The translations under genes were made by a program, and so were the position numbers. Positions 5,266 through 11,776 of a stretch of DNA of 11,776 nt are shown one piece after another. The first letter of the stretch is position 1, and every line of letters begins with the position of its first letter. The notes beneath the pieces were generated by a model that saw only the letters and a program-made list of their open reading frames with translations, did no database searches and was not told where the DNA came from. This DNA is from Clostridia bacterium (GTDB lineage: Bacteria; Bacillota_A; Clostridia; Oscillospirales; CAG-272). The stretch is from contig JAFTRB010000193.1 of NCBI GenBank assembly GCA_017462445.1, forward strand, positions 1 through 11,776, in the 5' to 3' direction.

Positions 5266-7521
5266 ATGGCAAAGGTTATTCCAAACGAAAAAATGTTTGC
5301 CTCCTGGAGCGGCTTTGCAGAAGGCGAATGGCAAAACGGCATTGATGTCCGTGATTTTATCCAGACCAACTATACTCCATATGAGGGAGATTCCTCCTTC
5401 CTCTGTGGCGCATCCGATAGAACAAATGCCTTGATGGCTAAGGTTAACGATCTTTTCCGTATGGAGAGAGAAAAAGGCGGAGTTCTTGGCGTTGATACCG
5501 AGACCGTTTCCAACCCCGTCGCTTACCCTGCTGCCTATGTTGACAAGGAGCTGGAGCTTATCGTGGGCCTGCAGACCGGCGCACCCCTTGTAAGAGGTGT
5601 TCATCCCTTTGGCGGCATCAGAATGGCGAGAGCTGCCTGCAGAGCATACGGCTATGAGCTAAGCCCTAAGATTGAGAGCGAGTTCAAATTCCGTACAACC
5701 CACAACGACGGTGTATTCCGCGCTTACACCGAGACTATGCGCCAGATGAGGCACGCAGGCATTCTTACCGGTCTGCCCGATGCTTACGGAAGAGGTAGAA
5801 TTATCGGCGACTACAGAAGAATTGCCCTTTACGGTATCGATTATATTATCGAGCAGAAGAAGGCGGATAAAATCTCGCTTGGCAAGAAGGCTATGGATGC
5901 CGATAATATAAACAAGATTGAAGAGGTTTACAAGCAGATCTCCTTCCTCGAGATGCTCAAGGAGATGGCTATGAAGTATGGCTGCGACATCTCCCTGCCC
6001 GCTATGAACGCCAAGGAAGCTGTCCAGTGGCTCTACTTTGGCTATCTGGCTGCAAACAAGGAGCAGAACGGCGCGGCAATGTCGCTCGGCAGAACCTCCA
6101 CCTTCCTCGATATTTACCTTGAGCGCGACCTGAGAGCAGGCCTTATAACCGAGAGCGAGGCGCAGGAGCTTGTAGACCAGCTTGTAATAAAGCTCCGTAT
6201 GATTCGCCACCTCCGTACTCCCGAGTACAACGAGCTGTTCGGCGGCGACCCGATGTGGATTACCGAGGCGGTCGGCGGAATGGGCGAGGACGGCCGTACT
6301 CTGGTCACAAAAAACTCATACCGTATACTCAATACTCTGTACAATCTCGGCCCTGCGCCCGAGCCTAACCTGACCGTTCTTTGGAGCGAGAAGCTCCCTT
6401 TGAACTTCAAAAAATTCTGCGCCAAGGTGTCCATCGATACCGACTCCATCCAGTATGAAAGTGACGATGTTATGCGTCCCCACTATGGAGATGACTATGC
6501 TATTGCCTGCTGCGTAAGCGCAATGAAGGTCGGCAAGCAGATGCAGTTCTTCGGGGCAAGATGCAACCTCCCCAAGGTGCTTCTTATGGCGCTCAACGGC
6601 GGAAAGGACGAGAGATACGGCATACAGATCGGTCCCGAGATGCAGGTCTACGACGGTGAATACCTCGACTACGAGGAGGTCTCCAAGAGGCTTGCTGTTT
6701 ATATGGAATGGATTGCCGCCCAGTATGTCAGCACGGTAAATATTATCCACTTTATGCATGACAAATACGCCTATGAAAAGGTGCAGATGGCTCTCCACGA
6801 TACAAATGTAGAGAGACTTATGGCGTTTGGCGTAGCAGGTCTTTCGGTTATCGCAGACAGCCTTTCAGCTATCAAGTACGCAAGGGTAAAGCCTATCAAG
6901 AATGACGAGGGCATTATAGTTGACTTCATCACAGAGGGCGACTTCCCCAAGTACGGCAACGACGATGACAGGGTAGACGATATCGCTAAGGGTATCCTGC
7001 ACACCTTTATCACCGAGCTTAGAAAAACTCCAACCTACAGAGGCGCTATACACACCCTCTCCGCGCTTACCATTACCTCCAATGTGGTTTACGGCAAGAA
7101 GACCGGAGCCACTCCCGACGGAAGAAAGGCAGGAGAGCCCTTTGCTCCCGGAGCAAATCCCATGCACAACAGAGAGCATAACGGTGCGCTCTGCTCGCTA
7201 AACTCGGTTGCAAAAATGTCCTATGACGATTGTCGCGACGGTATATCCAATACCTTCTCCATAGTTCCCACCGCTCTTGGAAAGAGTGATGCGGAAAGAT
7301 GCTCAAACCTGGTTACGATCCTTGACGGATACTTTAACAAGGGCGCTCACCACATCAATGTCAATGTCCTTGAAAGACAGAAGCTTATTGATGCTATGGA
7401 TAATCCCGAGCTTTATCCCAACCTCACAATCAGAGTGTCCGGCTATGCTGTAAACTTCCACAAGCTCACCCGTGAGCAGCAGAAGGAGGTTATAAGCAGA
7501 ACCTTCCACGAGCAGATGTAA
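5266..7521 (+). CDS. pflB: Formate C-acetyltransferase (pyruvate formate-lyase)
   Basis: A cytoplasmic glycyl-radical enzyme that converts pyruvate and CoA to acetyl-CoA and formate under anaerobic conditions. The length, 751 residues, is usual for the family. The catalytic cysteine pair is present as C415-C416 in IACCVSAM. The radical glycine is G726 in RVSGYAVNF, 25 residues from the end, inside the conserved C-terminal stretch ending [11 protein letters not shown]. Other strongly conserved parts include the N-terminal SGFAEGEW and the [11 protein letters not shown] region. The ATG at 5266 is chosen because AAAGGAAG lies just upstream and the family begins MAKVIP-like; an in-frame ATG at 5248 would use that binding site as coding sequence. 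The gene lies behind the ZTP riboswitch and is followed by its activase after a terminator. No truncation or missing key residue is seen. Confidence 0.97.
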   Translation: MAKVIPNEKMFASWSGFAEGEWQNGIDVRDFIQTNYTPYEGDSSFLCGASDRTNALMAKVNDLFRMEREKGGVLGVDTETVSNPVAYPAAYVDKELELIVGLQTGAPLVRGVHPFGGIRMARAACRAYGYELSPKIESEFKFRTTHNDGVFRAYTETMRQMRHAGILTGLPDAYGRGRIIGDYRRIALYGIDYIIEQKKADKISLGKKAMDADNINKIEEVYKQISFLEMLKEMAMKYGCDISLPAMNAKEAVQWLYFGYLAANKEQNGAAMSLGRTSTFLDIYLERDLRAGLITESEAQELVDQLVIKLRMIRHLRTPEYNELFGGDPMWITEAVGGMGEDGRTLVTKNSYRILNTLYNLGPAPEPNLTVLWSEKLPLNFKKFCAKVSIDTDSIQYESDDVMRPHYGDDYAIACCVSAMKVGKQMQFFGARCNLPKVLLMALNGGKDERYGIQIGPEMQVYDGEYLDYEEVSKRLAVYMEWIAAQYVSTVNIIHFMHDKYAYEKVQMALHDTNVERLMAFGVAGLSVIADSLSAIKYARVKPIKNDEGIIVDFITEGDFPKYGNDDDRVDDIAKGILHTFITELRKTPTYRGAIHTLSALTITSNVVYGKKTGATPDGRKAGEPFAPGANPMHNREHNGALCSLNSVAKMSYDDCRDGISNTFSIVPTALGKSDAERCSNLVTILDGYFNKGAHHINVNVLERQKLIDAMDNPELYPNLTIRVSGYAVNFHKLTREQQKEVISRTFHEQM

Positions 7522-7557
7522 TTCGGTCTGCGATATTCAGAACGCCCTAAATAAAAG

Positions 7558-7590
7558 GTGAGGTGTTATTTCAGATAGCGCCTCACTTTT
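7558..7590 (+). terminator. Intrinsic terminator between pflB and pflA
   Basis: An 8-bp stem (GTGAGGTG 7558-7565 with CGCCTCAC 7579-7586, one G-U pair) with a 13-base loop, preceded by AAAA and followed by TTTTGCTTTG. It begins 36 bases after the pflB stop. It would end many pflB transcripts before the activase gene, so pflA would be made at a lower level by read-through or from a weak internal promoter. Confidence 0.7.
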
Positions 7591-7661
7591 GCTTTGTTAA
7601 GCCTTTGGGCTTGACGGCAAATTCCTCTTTGACCTATTTATGCAAAGAAAGGTTTACACAT

Positions 7662-8360
7662 ATGAAAGGATATATACACAGTCTCCAATCGCTTGGTACG
7701 GTTGACGGCCCGGGAGTGAGAGCTGTAATATTTAGCACGGGGTGCCCTCTTAGATGCAAATACTGTCACAATCCAGACACCTGGCTGCTCCACGATGGCA
7801 AGGAGACGGAGTCCGAGGAGCTTGCCGAGCGCATCTTCCGTCTTTACCCCTACATCAAGGACGGCGGAGTTACCTTTTCGGGCGGAGAGCCGTGTGTGCA
7901 AGCCGAGTTCTTTGCAAGACTTGCAGAAATTCTTAAGCAAAGAGGATTGCATATCGCGCTTGACACCTCGGGGGCAATACTCAACAGCTCTGTTATGGAG
8001 CTGCTAAGGCTATGCGATCTTGTTCTGCTTGACATCAAGGCAGTAACAGAGGAGGGGTACAGAGAGCTGACAGGCGGCAGTCTTGCCGATACGCTCCGCT
8101 TCCTCGATACACTGGAGGATATGGGTAAGGCCGTATGGATAAGGAATGTTGTTGTGCCGGGGATCAATGACAGCGAGGAGAATGCGCTGGCGCTTAAGGC
8201 GCTTTTGGCAAAATACAGCTGTATAGAAAAAATTGAGCTTCTTCCATTCAGGAAGCTGTGCCTCGAAAAATACAGGAGCTTGGACATCCCCTTCCCTCTT
8301 GAAAGCACGCCCGAGATGAATGCAAAGGATATTATCCGTCTTGAGGCGCTACTGAAATAA
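7662..8360 (+). CDS. pflA: Pyruvate formate-lyase-activating enzyme (radical SAM)
   Basis: Installs the glycyl radical on PflB using S-adenosylmethionine and a [4Fe-4S] cluster. The protein has 232 residues, slightly shorter than the 246 of the E. coli enzyme. The radical-SAM cysteine motif is C28-x3-C32-x2-C35 (CPLRCKYC), preceded by the family's MKGYIHSLQS...VDGPGVR start. SAM-binding GGVTFSGGEP lies near residues 68-77. The ATG at 7662 matches the family N-terminus and has AAAGAAAGG upstream; an in-frame GTG at 7563 would add 33 unrelated residues and lies inside the terminator stem. The 140-bp gap from pflB contains a terminator, a small AAGCC/GGCTT hairpin and a TTGACG sequence (7611) without a good -10, so an own promoter is uncertain. 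The partner is the PflB encoded immediately upstream. Confidence 0.95.
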   Translation: MKGYIHSLQSLGTVDGPGVRAVIFSTGCPLRCKYCHNPDTWLLHDGKETESEELAERIFRLYPYIKDGGVTFSGGEPCVQAEFFARLAEILKQRGLHIALDTSGAILNSSVMELLRLCDLVLLDIKAVTEEGYRELTGGSLADTLRFLDTLEDMGKAVWIRNVVVPGINDSEENALALKALLAKYSCIEKIELLPFRKLCLEKYRSLDIPFPLESTPEMNAKDIIRLEALLK

Positions 8361-8371
8361 CTTTACTATTG

Positions 8372-8399
8372 GACCGATTTAATAACATCGGTCTTTTTT
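8372..8399 (+). terminator. Strong intrinsic terminator after pflA
   Basis: A perfect 7-bp stem GACCGAT/ATCGGTC (8372-8378 with 8387-8393), an 8-base loop and TTTTTT directly after the stem. It lies 11 bases past the pflA stop and separates the pfl operon from the surface-protein gene. Confidence 0.9.
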
Positions 8400-8446
8400 A
8401 TTTATTATGTACAAATGTCGCTTGACATCTTTATATGCTTTGCTAA

Positions 8447-8476
8447 TTGAAAAATGTTGCCTGATTGTGGTAAAAT
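8447..8476 (+). promoter_or_regulatory. Promoter of the surface repeat protein, extended -10 type
   Basis: TTGAAA (8447-8452), an 18-base spacer and TAAAAT (8471-8476), preceded by TGG to form a TGnTAAAAT extended -10. An upstream TTGACA (8422-8427) with TAATTG after 16 bases is a weaker alternative. The leader is about 50 bases, AT-rich, and ends in an AAAGGAG ribosome binding site. Confidence 0.65.
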
Positions 8477-8531
8477 ATCATTGCGAAATACTCATTGGTA
8501 TTTTTAAAATTATATATAAAGGAGAAATGTT

Positions 8532-11500
8532 ATGAACAAGTTTCGCAAAATTCTTTGCGCAGTTCTCGTTCTTGCAGTGCTTTGCTCGGCGCTCGCGCTT
8601 GTAGTAAATGCAGACCCGGTTACACCTACCGTGACCGTTGTACAGAACGACGCTGACACAACAGCAATCGCCACTGCAGGTATTGCAAGCTATGAGGGTA
8701 ATTCCCTTGCCGCAAGCCTCGCTTGGGCGCACAATGAGAAGGTTGATGCCTACATCATTACCGAGAACGGCGACGAGGACCCCTATGTAGGTCTTGTCGT
8801 TGCCCCCGGTCAGACCGGTGCGGTCGGCGTACATGTACAGCATACCCTTATGCCCGGAAGCAATCCTACCGCCATCAAGAATGACGGTTGGTCGGTAATT
8901 GAGATTGATATGGCTACCCAGAGTAGCATGATTACCGGCATTGGTATCGCTCCTGTAAACAGGAATTCCAAGGGCGCAACTACCGCCGCATTCTCGCAGG
9001 CAGTTACCTTGGGTTCCTATGTAAACCTTACCTCCGATTGGACAAGAATTACCGTTGTGCAGGACTTTAGCAATAATGTTCAGTATCTGTATGTAAACGG
9101 TGCTTACGCAGGCAAGGTTGGCTATGCTTACAACGGCACGGTTCTCCCTGAGGACTATACCGGTGACGCAGAAGTTGAAACCGTTGGTCTTTTTGACTAT
9201 GGCTTCAAGCTTGAGATTTCTACCGCCAATATTGCCAACGAGGGTCAGAGCGTTATGTATGACAACGCTTCCCGCCGCACCTTCACTGCACAGGAGGCTA
9301 CCGACAACGGTCTTGTAGCTCTTATGGCTACTCCCGAGACTGCTGATCTTAACAGCTGGGGCATAAAGGGCGTTGGCAGGACCGGCTCTCTTCCCGTAGT
9401 TGCCAAGTACAACGGCGTTGAGTACAACAATGTTTCCAAGCTTGCCGCTGCAACCTACGGTCAGGTTGGTGTTGTCGTTGAGGCTCTTGGCGAGAACGCA
9501 CAGTATGTACTCGCTACCAACAACATGACAGTTAATACCAACGGTATGAAGTTTGGTGTTGCTACCAGGGCCGGCGGCTCCGTTACCGAGAATGCCGACG
9601 GTACACTCACGGTTGTCTCCCCCTTCGTTGAGTCCTCCACTGACGGTCCGGTTATCGTCTCCTCCGATGATGACATGAAGAGTGTTGTTGCGACCATCAA
9701 GAACACGGATTCCAACAATAAATTCTCTAAATTCCAGAACAACATTACTGAAGCAAACTTTATGAACGCCTGGATCACTACAAACACCCTTGACCAGGTA
9801 TCCTACCTTAATGTAACCACCTCCGACTACGAGGGCAAGTCCCAGTCGAAGAATCCCGACAACGGTCAGCTCTGGTGGGGTAACGCATACTTCGAAATTC
9901 AGTCCTGGGGCACATTCAACTACGACGAGACTAAAAACCAGTTTGTAGTATTTGATTTCGACTTTGCGCTTCTTACCAACGGAAGCGTTGGCACAATGCC
10001 CGTTCCCCGTGAGGGTAGCAGCGGACTTTGGGGCGCTAATAACACCAATATCAGCTCCTGGGCATCCGGCTTCCCTCTTGGCGAGTTCCATCATTACACC
10101 TTCGCCTTCGATTTGAACAACAATGTTCTTTACACCTATGTTGACGGCGCACTCGTGGAGACCGATGATACCGGATATACCACAGCTGCTTCTCACAGCA
10201 ATGTGTTCAGAGCCGGCAAGACTCTTGCGTTTAACGGTCTTCGTATCGGTTCTGCAACTGCCGACGCTGCAGACTACGCTATTAACAGCATCCGCATCCT
10301 CCATGTAAGCGAGGATGCAGAGGGCTTTGGCTCTACTTCTCTTTCCCAGGCTGTTAAGGGCACCAAGATCGATACCTGGGAGAACTCCATTACCGAGACT
10401 ATTACCGCTATCGCTCCTATCGCAACTATAGACAACCAGCCCTACTACTCCGTAGCCGCTATGAACGAGGCTCTTGTAGGCGAGGAGCCTAAGGTTGTTA
10501 ACATTCTTAAGGCTTTCAAGAGCGAGCTTGTCGTTGATACCAACGCTACCATCTACACCAACGGCCTCAATGTTACCGTTGTTGCAGGCGCTGTTGCCAA
10601 CGAGCCTGTCAAGGATGGCGATGTTATCACGGTTGAGATTCCCTATGTTCCGTCGGCTTCCGAGATCGTCGCAGCCAACGGTCTGGCAGGCGTAGCTACC
10701 GATGTTCCAGGTAACATCATTACCTCCGGCGGCGCATTAGTCAACAATGTGACCGATAACTTCAACGCTTATGTCGTTGATGATGGCAATCGCGAGTATA
10801 TCAAGTTCGTTGCACCCGCCGACGGCTTGACCGCAACAAACTCCTATGTACAGTTTGAAAACGGCAATGTAGACCTTCCTCTTGACGGTTATTATGTAAT
10901 CGACCTCGAGGTTGCTACCGAGAGCAGCTTGCTCAACTTCAGCATCAACCCCATTGCCCGCAACACCAGCCCCGTCTCGGGTAAGAGCAACTTCCCCTTC
11001 GGTACTTCCGTATATCTCCAACCGCTCGCCGGCCCCTCCGATGAATGGGCTCACATCACCATTGTAGGTGATATGGCTGCCAACAAGGAGTATATCTTTA
11101 TAAACGGTGAGCTTGTAAACGCTAACTACGGCGCAGCATATGCTGCCGGAGATAACTACCACGGCGGAAAGCTTAGCGCTAAGGGTGTCCGCGTTAACAT
11201 CGGTCAGAAAGTAGGTTACAGGGGCGGAGAGAGCTTCCTCTTTGACAACCTCTCCTACAGAATATTCACCGCTTCCGAGAAGACTGCTATTGACACAGCT
11301 CTTGCGACAAAGACCACCAACAACTGGACCAATTCGCTTTACAAGGGCTCCAACGACAAGCTTCCCGCTCTCGTTGAGATAGACGGAGTTCCCTACGGTA
11401 ATGTCTACACCGCTTCCGAGGCTCTTTGCAAGGAATATGAGAATGTTGTTAATGCGGAGTTCCGCAAGAACTTCATTGGTACTATTACCATCGGCACTCC

Positions 11501-11776
11501 TGCAATTGTTGATACTAACGGCATTGGCACATACAAGGTAGTAACCGGCGCTCCTGTGGAGACAGAGGTTGAGGGCGAGATGGCTATCATCTATGCTCCT
11601 TTCGCTTGCGAGGTTGATGGCGAGATAGTAACCGTAACCAAGCTAACCGAAGAGAATGTATATGATTTTGCAACCTCCGTATACTGGTGCTACGGTGATA
11701 TCAATGACGATATCTACTCCGAGTATGAGACCGTATACTATCCTGCAGGTACTGCAATTACCTACTACGGCAACAA
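8532..11776 (+). CDS. Large secreted repeat protein with three LamG-like units (partial, 3' end missing)
   Basis: 1081 residues are visible and the frame is open to the right edge. The ATG at 8532 has GGAG seven bases upstream. A signal peptide is clear: basic NKFRK, a hydrophobic core (7-25) and a likely cut after VNA27; no lipobox fits. The mature part contains three divergent copies of a beta-sandwich of the LamG/concanavalin type. Each is recognised by its central strand pair: ITVVQDFSNNVQYLYVNG (about 172-189), YTFAFDLNNNVLYTYVDG (about 522-539) and ITIVGDMAANKEYIFING (about 842-859). Each is followed by a 58-62 residue linker module. The composition is rich in Thr, Val, Asn and Gly, and cysteine is rare. 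No catalytic motif or cell-wall anchor is seen; an anchor, if any, would be downstream. A surface adhesin or glycan-binding protein is inferred. It is transcribed separately from pflBA. The domain call rests on pattern, not on a search. Confidence 0.75.
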   Translation, partial: MNKFRKILCAVLVLAVLCSALALVVNADPVTPTVTVVQNDADTTAIATAGIASYEGNSLAASLAWAHNEKVDAYIITENGDEDPYVGLVVAPGQTGAVGVHVQHTLMPGSNPTAIKNDGWSVIEIDMATQSSMITGIGIAPVNRNSKGATTAAFSQAVTLGSYVNLTSDWTRITVVQDFSNNVQYLYVNGAYAGKVGYAYNGTVLPEDYTGDAEVETVGLFDYGFKLEISTANIANEGQSVMYDNASRRTFTAQEATDNGLVALMATPETADLNSWGIKGVGRTGSLPVVAKYNGVEYNNVSKLAAATYGQVGVVVEALGENAQYVLATNNMTVNTNGMKFGVATRAGGSVTENADGTLTVVSPFVESSTDGPVIVSSDDDMKSVVATIKNTDSNNKFSKFQNNITEANFMNAWITTNTLDQVSYLNVTTSDYEGKSQSKNPDNGQLWWGNAYFEIQSWGTFNYDETKNQFVVFDFDFALLTNGSVGTMPVPREGSSGLWGANNTNISSWASGFPLGEFHHYTFAFDLNNNVLYTYVDGALVETDDTGYTTAASHSNVFRAGKTLAFNGLRIGSATADAADYAINSIRILHVSEDAEGFGSTSLSQAVKGTKIDTWENSITETITAIAPIATIDNQPYYSVAAMNEALVGEEPKVVNILKAFKSELVVDTNATIYTNGLNVTVVAGAVANEPVKDGDVITVEIPYVPSASEIVAANGLAGVATDVPGNIITSGGALVNNVTDNFNAYVVDDGNREYIKFVAPADGLTATNSYVQFENGNVDLPLDGYYVIDLEVATESSLLNFSINPIARNTSPVSGKSNFPFGTSVYLQPLAGPSDEWAHITIVGDMAANKEYIFINGELVNANYGAAYAAGDNYHGGKLSAKGVRVNIGQKVGYRGGESFLFDNLSYRIFTASEKTAIDTALATKTTNNWTNSLYKGSNDKLPALVEIDGVPYGNVYTASEALCKEYENVVNAEFRKNFIGTITIGTPAIVDTNGIGTYKVVTGAPVETEVEGEMAIIYAPFACEVDGEIVTVTKLTEENVYDFATSVYWCYGDINDDIYSEYETVYYPAGTAITYYGN
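8700..9566 (+). repeat. Surface protein unit 1: LamG-like domain plus linker module
   Basis: The LamG-like part has the hallmark SDWTRITVV...YLYVNG around residue 170 and ends in a VMYDNASRRTFTAQEA segment. The linker module (9393-9566, residues 288-345) reads P-x5-NGVEYNNV ... VV ... NTNG. It is the most divergent of the three linker copies. Confidence 0.6.
9570..10589 (+). repeat. Surface protein unit 2: LamG-like domain plus linker module
   Basis: The LamG-like part includes GEFHHYTFAFDL...YTYVDGALV (from residue 517), a close match to the WHHxAxxYD...LYVDG pattern of LamG-type folds, and ends in YAINSIRILH. The linker module (10416-10589, residues 629-686) has P-x-A-T-I-D-N-Q-x-Y and TIYTNG and is exactly as long as the first (58 residues). 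Confidence 0.6.
10770..11549 (+). repeat. Surface protein unit 3: LamG-like domain plus linker module
   Basis: The LamG-like part includes DEWAHITIV...YIFINGELV (W839) and ends in FLFDNLSYRIFTASE, similar to the end of unit 1. The linker module (11364-11549, residues 945-1006) has EIDGVPYGNV and VDTNG. Linker starts are 341 and 316 residues apart. The sequence after it begins another segment, cut by the window edge. Confidence 0.6.

Noticed and set aside
5659..6798. Minus-strand open frames inside pflB, including 5659-6210 and 6316-6798
   Set aside because: They overlap a fully conserved pflB and show no family features; they are shadow frames.
7597..7640. Possible pflA promoter around TTGACG (7611-7616)
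   Set aside because: The best -10 at suitable spacing (TATTTA) matches only three of six consensus bases.
7563..7661. GTG start giving 33 extra residues on PflA
   Set aside because: It lies within a terminator stem. The extension does not resemble activases, which begin near MKGYIHS.
8478..10304. 608-codon open frame on the minus strand, antisense to the surface protein
   Set aside because: It lies opposite a gene with a signal peptide, ribosome binding site and recognisable domains. The antisense product is a Gly/Val/Asn/Cys-rich sequence without any domain, as expected from the reverse complement of GTT/ACC/AAC-rich codons.

Overview
The window looks like a chromosomal segment from an anaerobic low-GC Gram-positive bacterium, most likely an uncultured gut-type Clostridia. 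The basis is AGGA/GGAGG ribosome binding sites, sigma-A type promoters, intrinsic terminators with U-tracts, a ZTP (pfl-motif) riboswitch, an oxygen-sensitive pyruvate formate-lyase pair and a secreted laminin-G-like repeat protein. This placement comes from gene content and signals, not from a database search.

Left part (1-3750), minus strand: a locus that looks envelope- or lipid-related. A 744-residue protein joins an HSL-type alpha/beta-hydrolase to an alcohol-acetyltransferase-like, condensation-fold acyltransferase. It is followed by a zinc-ribbon plus six-helix membrane protein (DUF6320-like). Beyond that, with its own promoter and a 5' leader hairpin, lies the N-terminal membrane part of a CapD/FlaA1-type polysaccharide biosynthesis protein that runs off the left edge. 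The fusion gene promoter (3669-3697) is back-to-back with the promoter of a plus-strand class I SAM-dependent methyltransferase-like protein (3756-4760), so the two may share regulation.

Middle (4761-8400), plus strand: a 505-bp gene-free stretch holds a terminator-like hairpin, a perfect 12-bp tandem duplication, a sigma-A promoter, a ZTP riboswitch with an overlapping intrinsic terminator, and a leader hairpin. These precede pflB (formate C-acetyltransferase) and pflA (its radical-SAM activase). A second terminator lies between pflB and pflA, and a strong one follows pflA. The logic fits known biology: ZTP accumulates when 10-formyl-tetrahydrofolate is short, the riboswitch then permits transcription, and the PFL pair supplies formate for one-carbon and purine synthesis.

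Right part (8401-11776), plus strand: a promoter with an extended -10 drives a large exported protein, of which 1081 residues are visible and which is cut by the right edge. After a signal peptide it consists of three divergent units, each a LamG/concanavalin-like beta-sandwich followed by a small P-x-DG-x-x-Y...TNG linker module. It is probably a surface adhesin or glycan-binding protein.

I see no tRNA, rRNA, CRISPR array, insertion sequence or phage gene. The most interesting items are the hydrolase-acyltransferase fusion with its membrane partner, the architecture of the ZTP switch and its possible enclosing helix, the intra-operon terminator, and the surface repeat protein.
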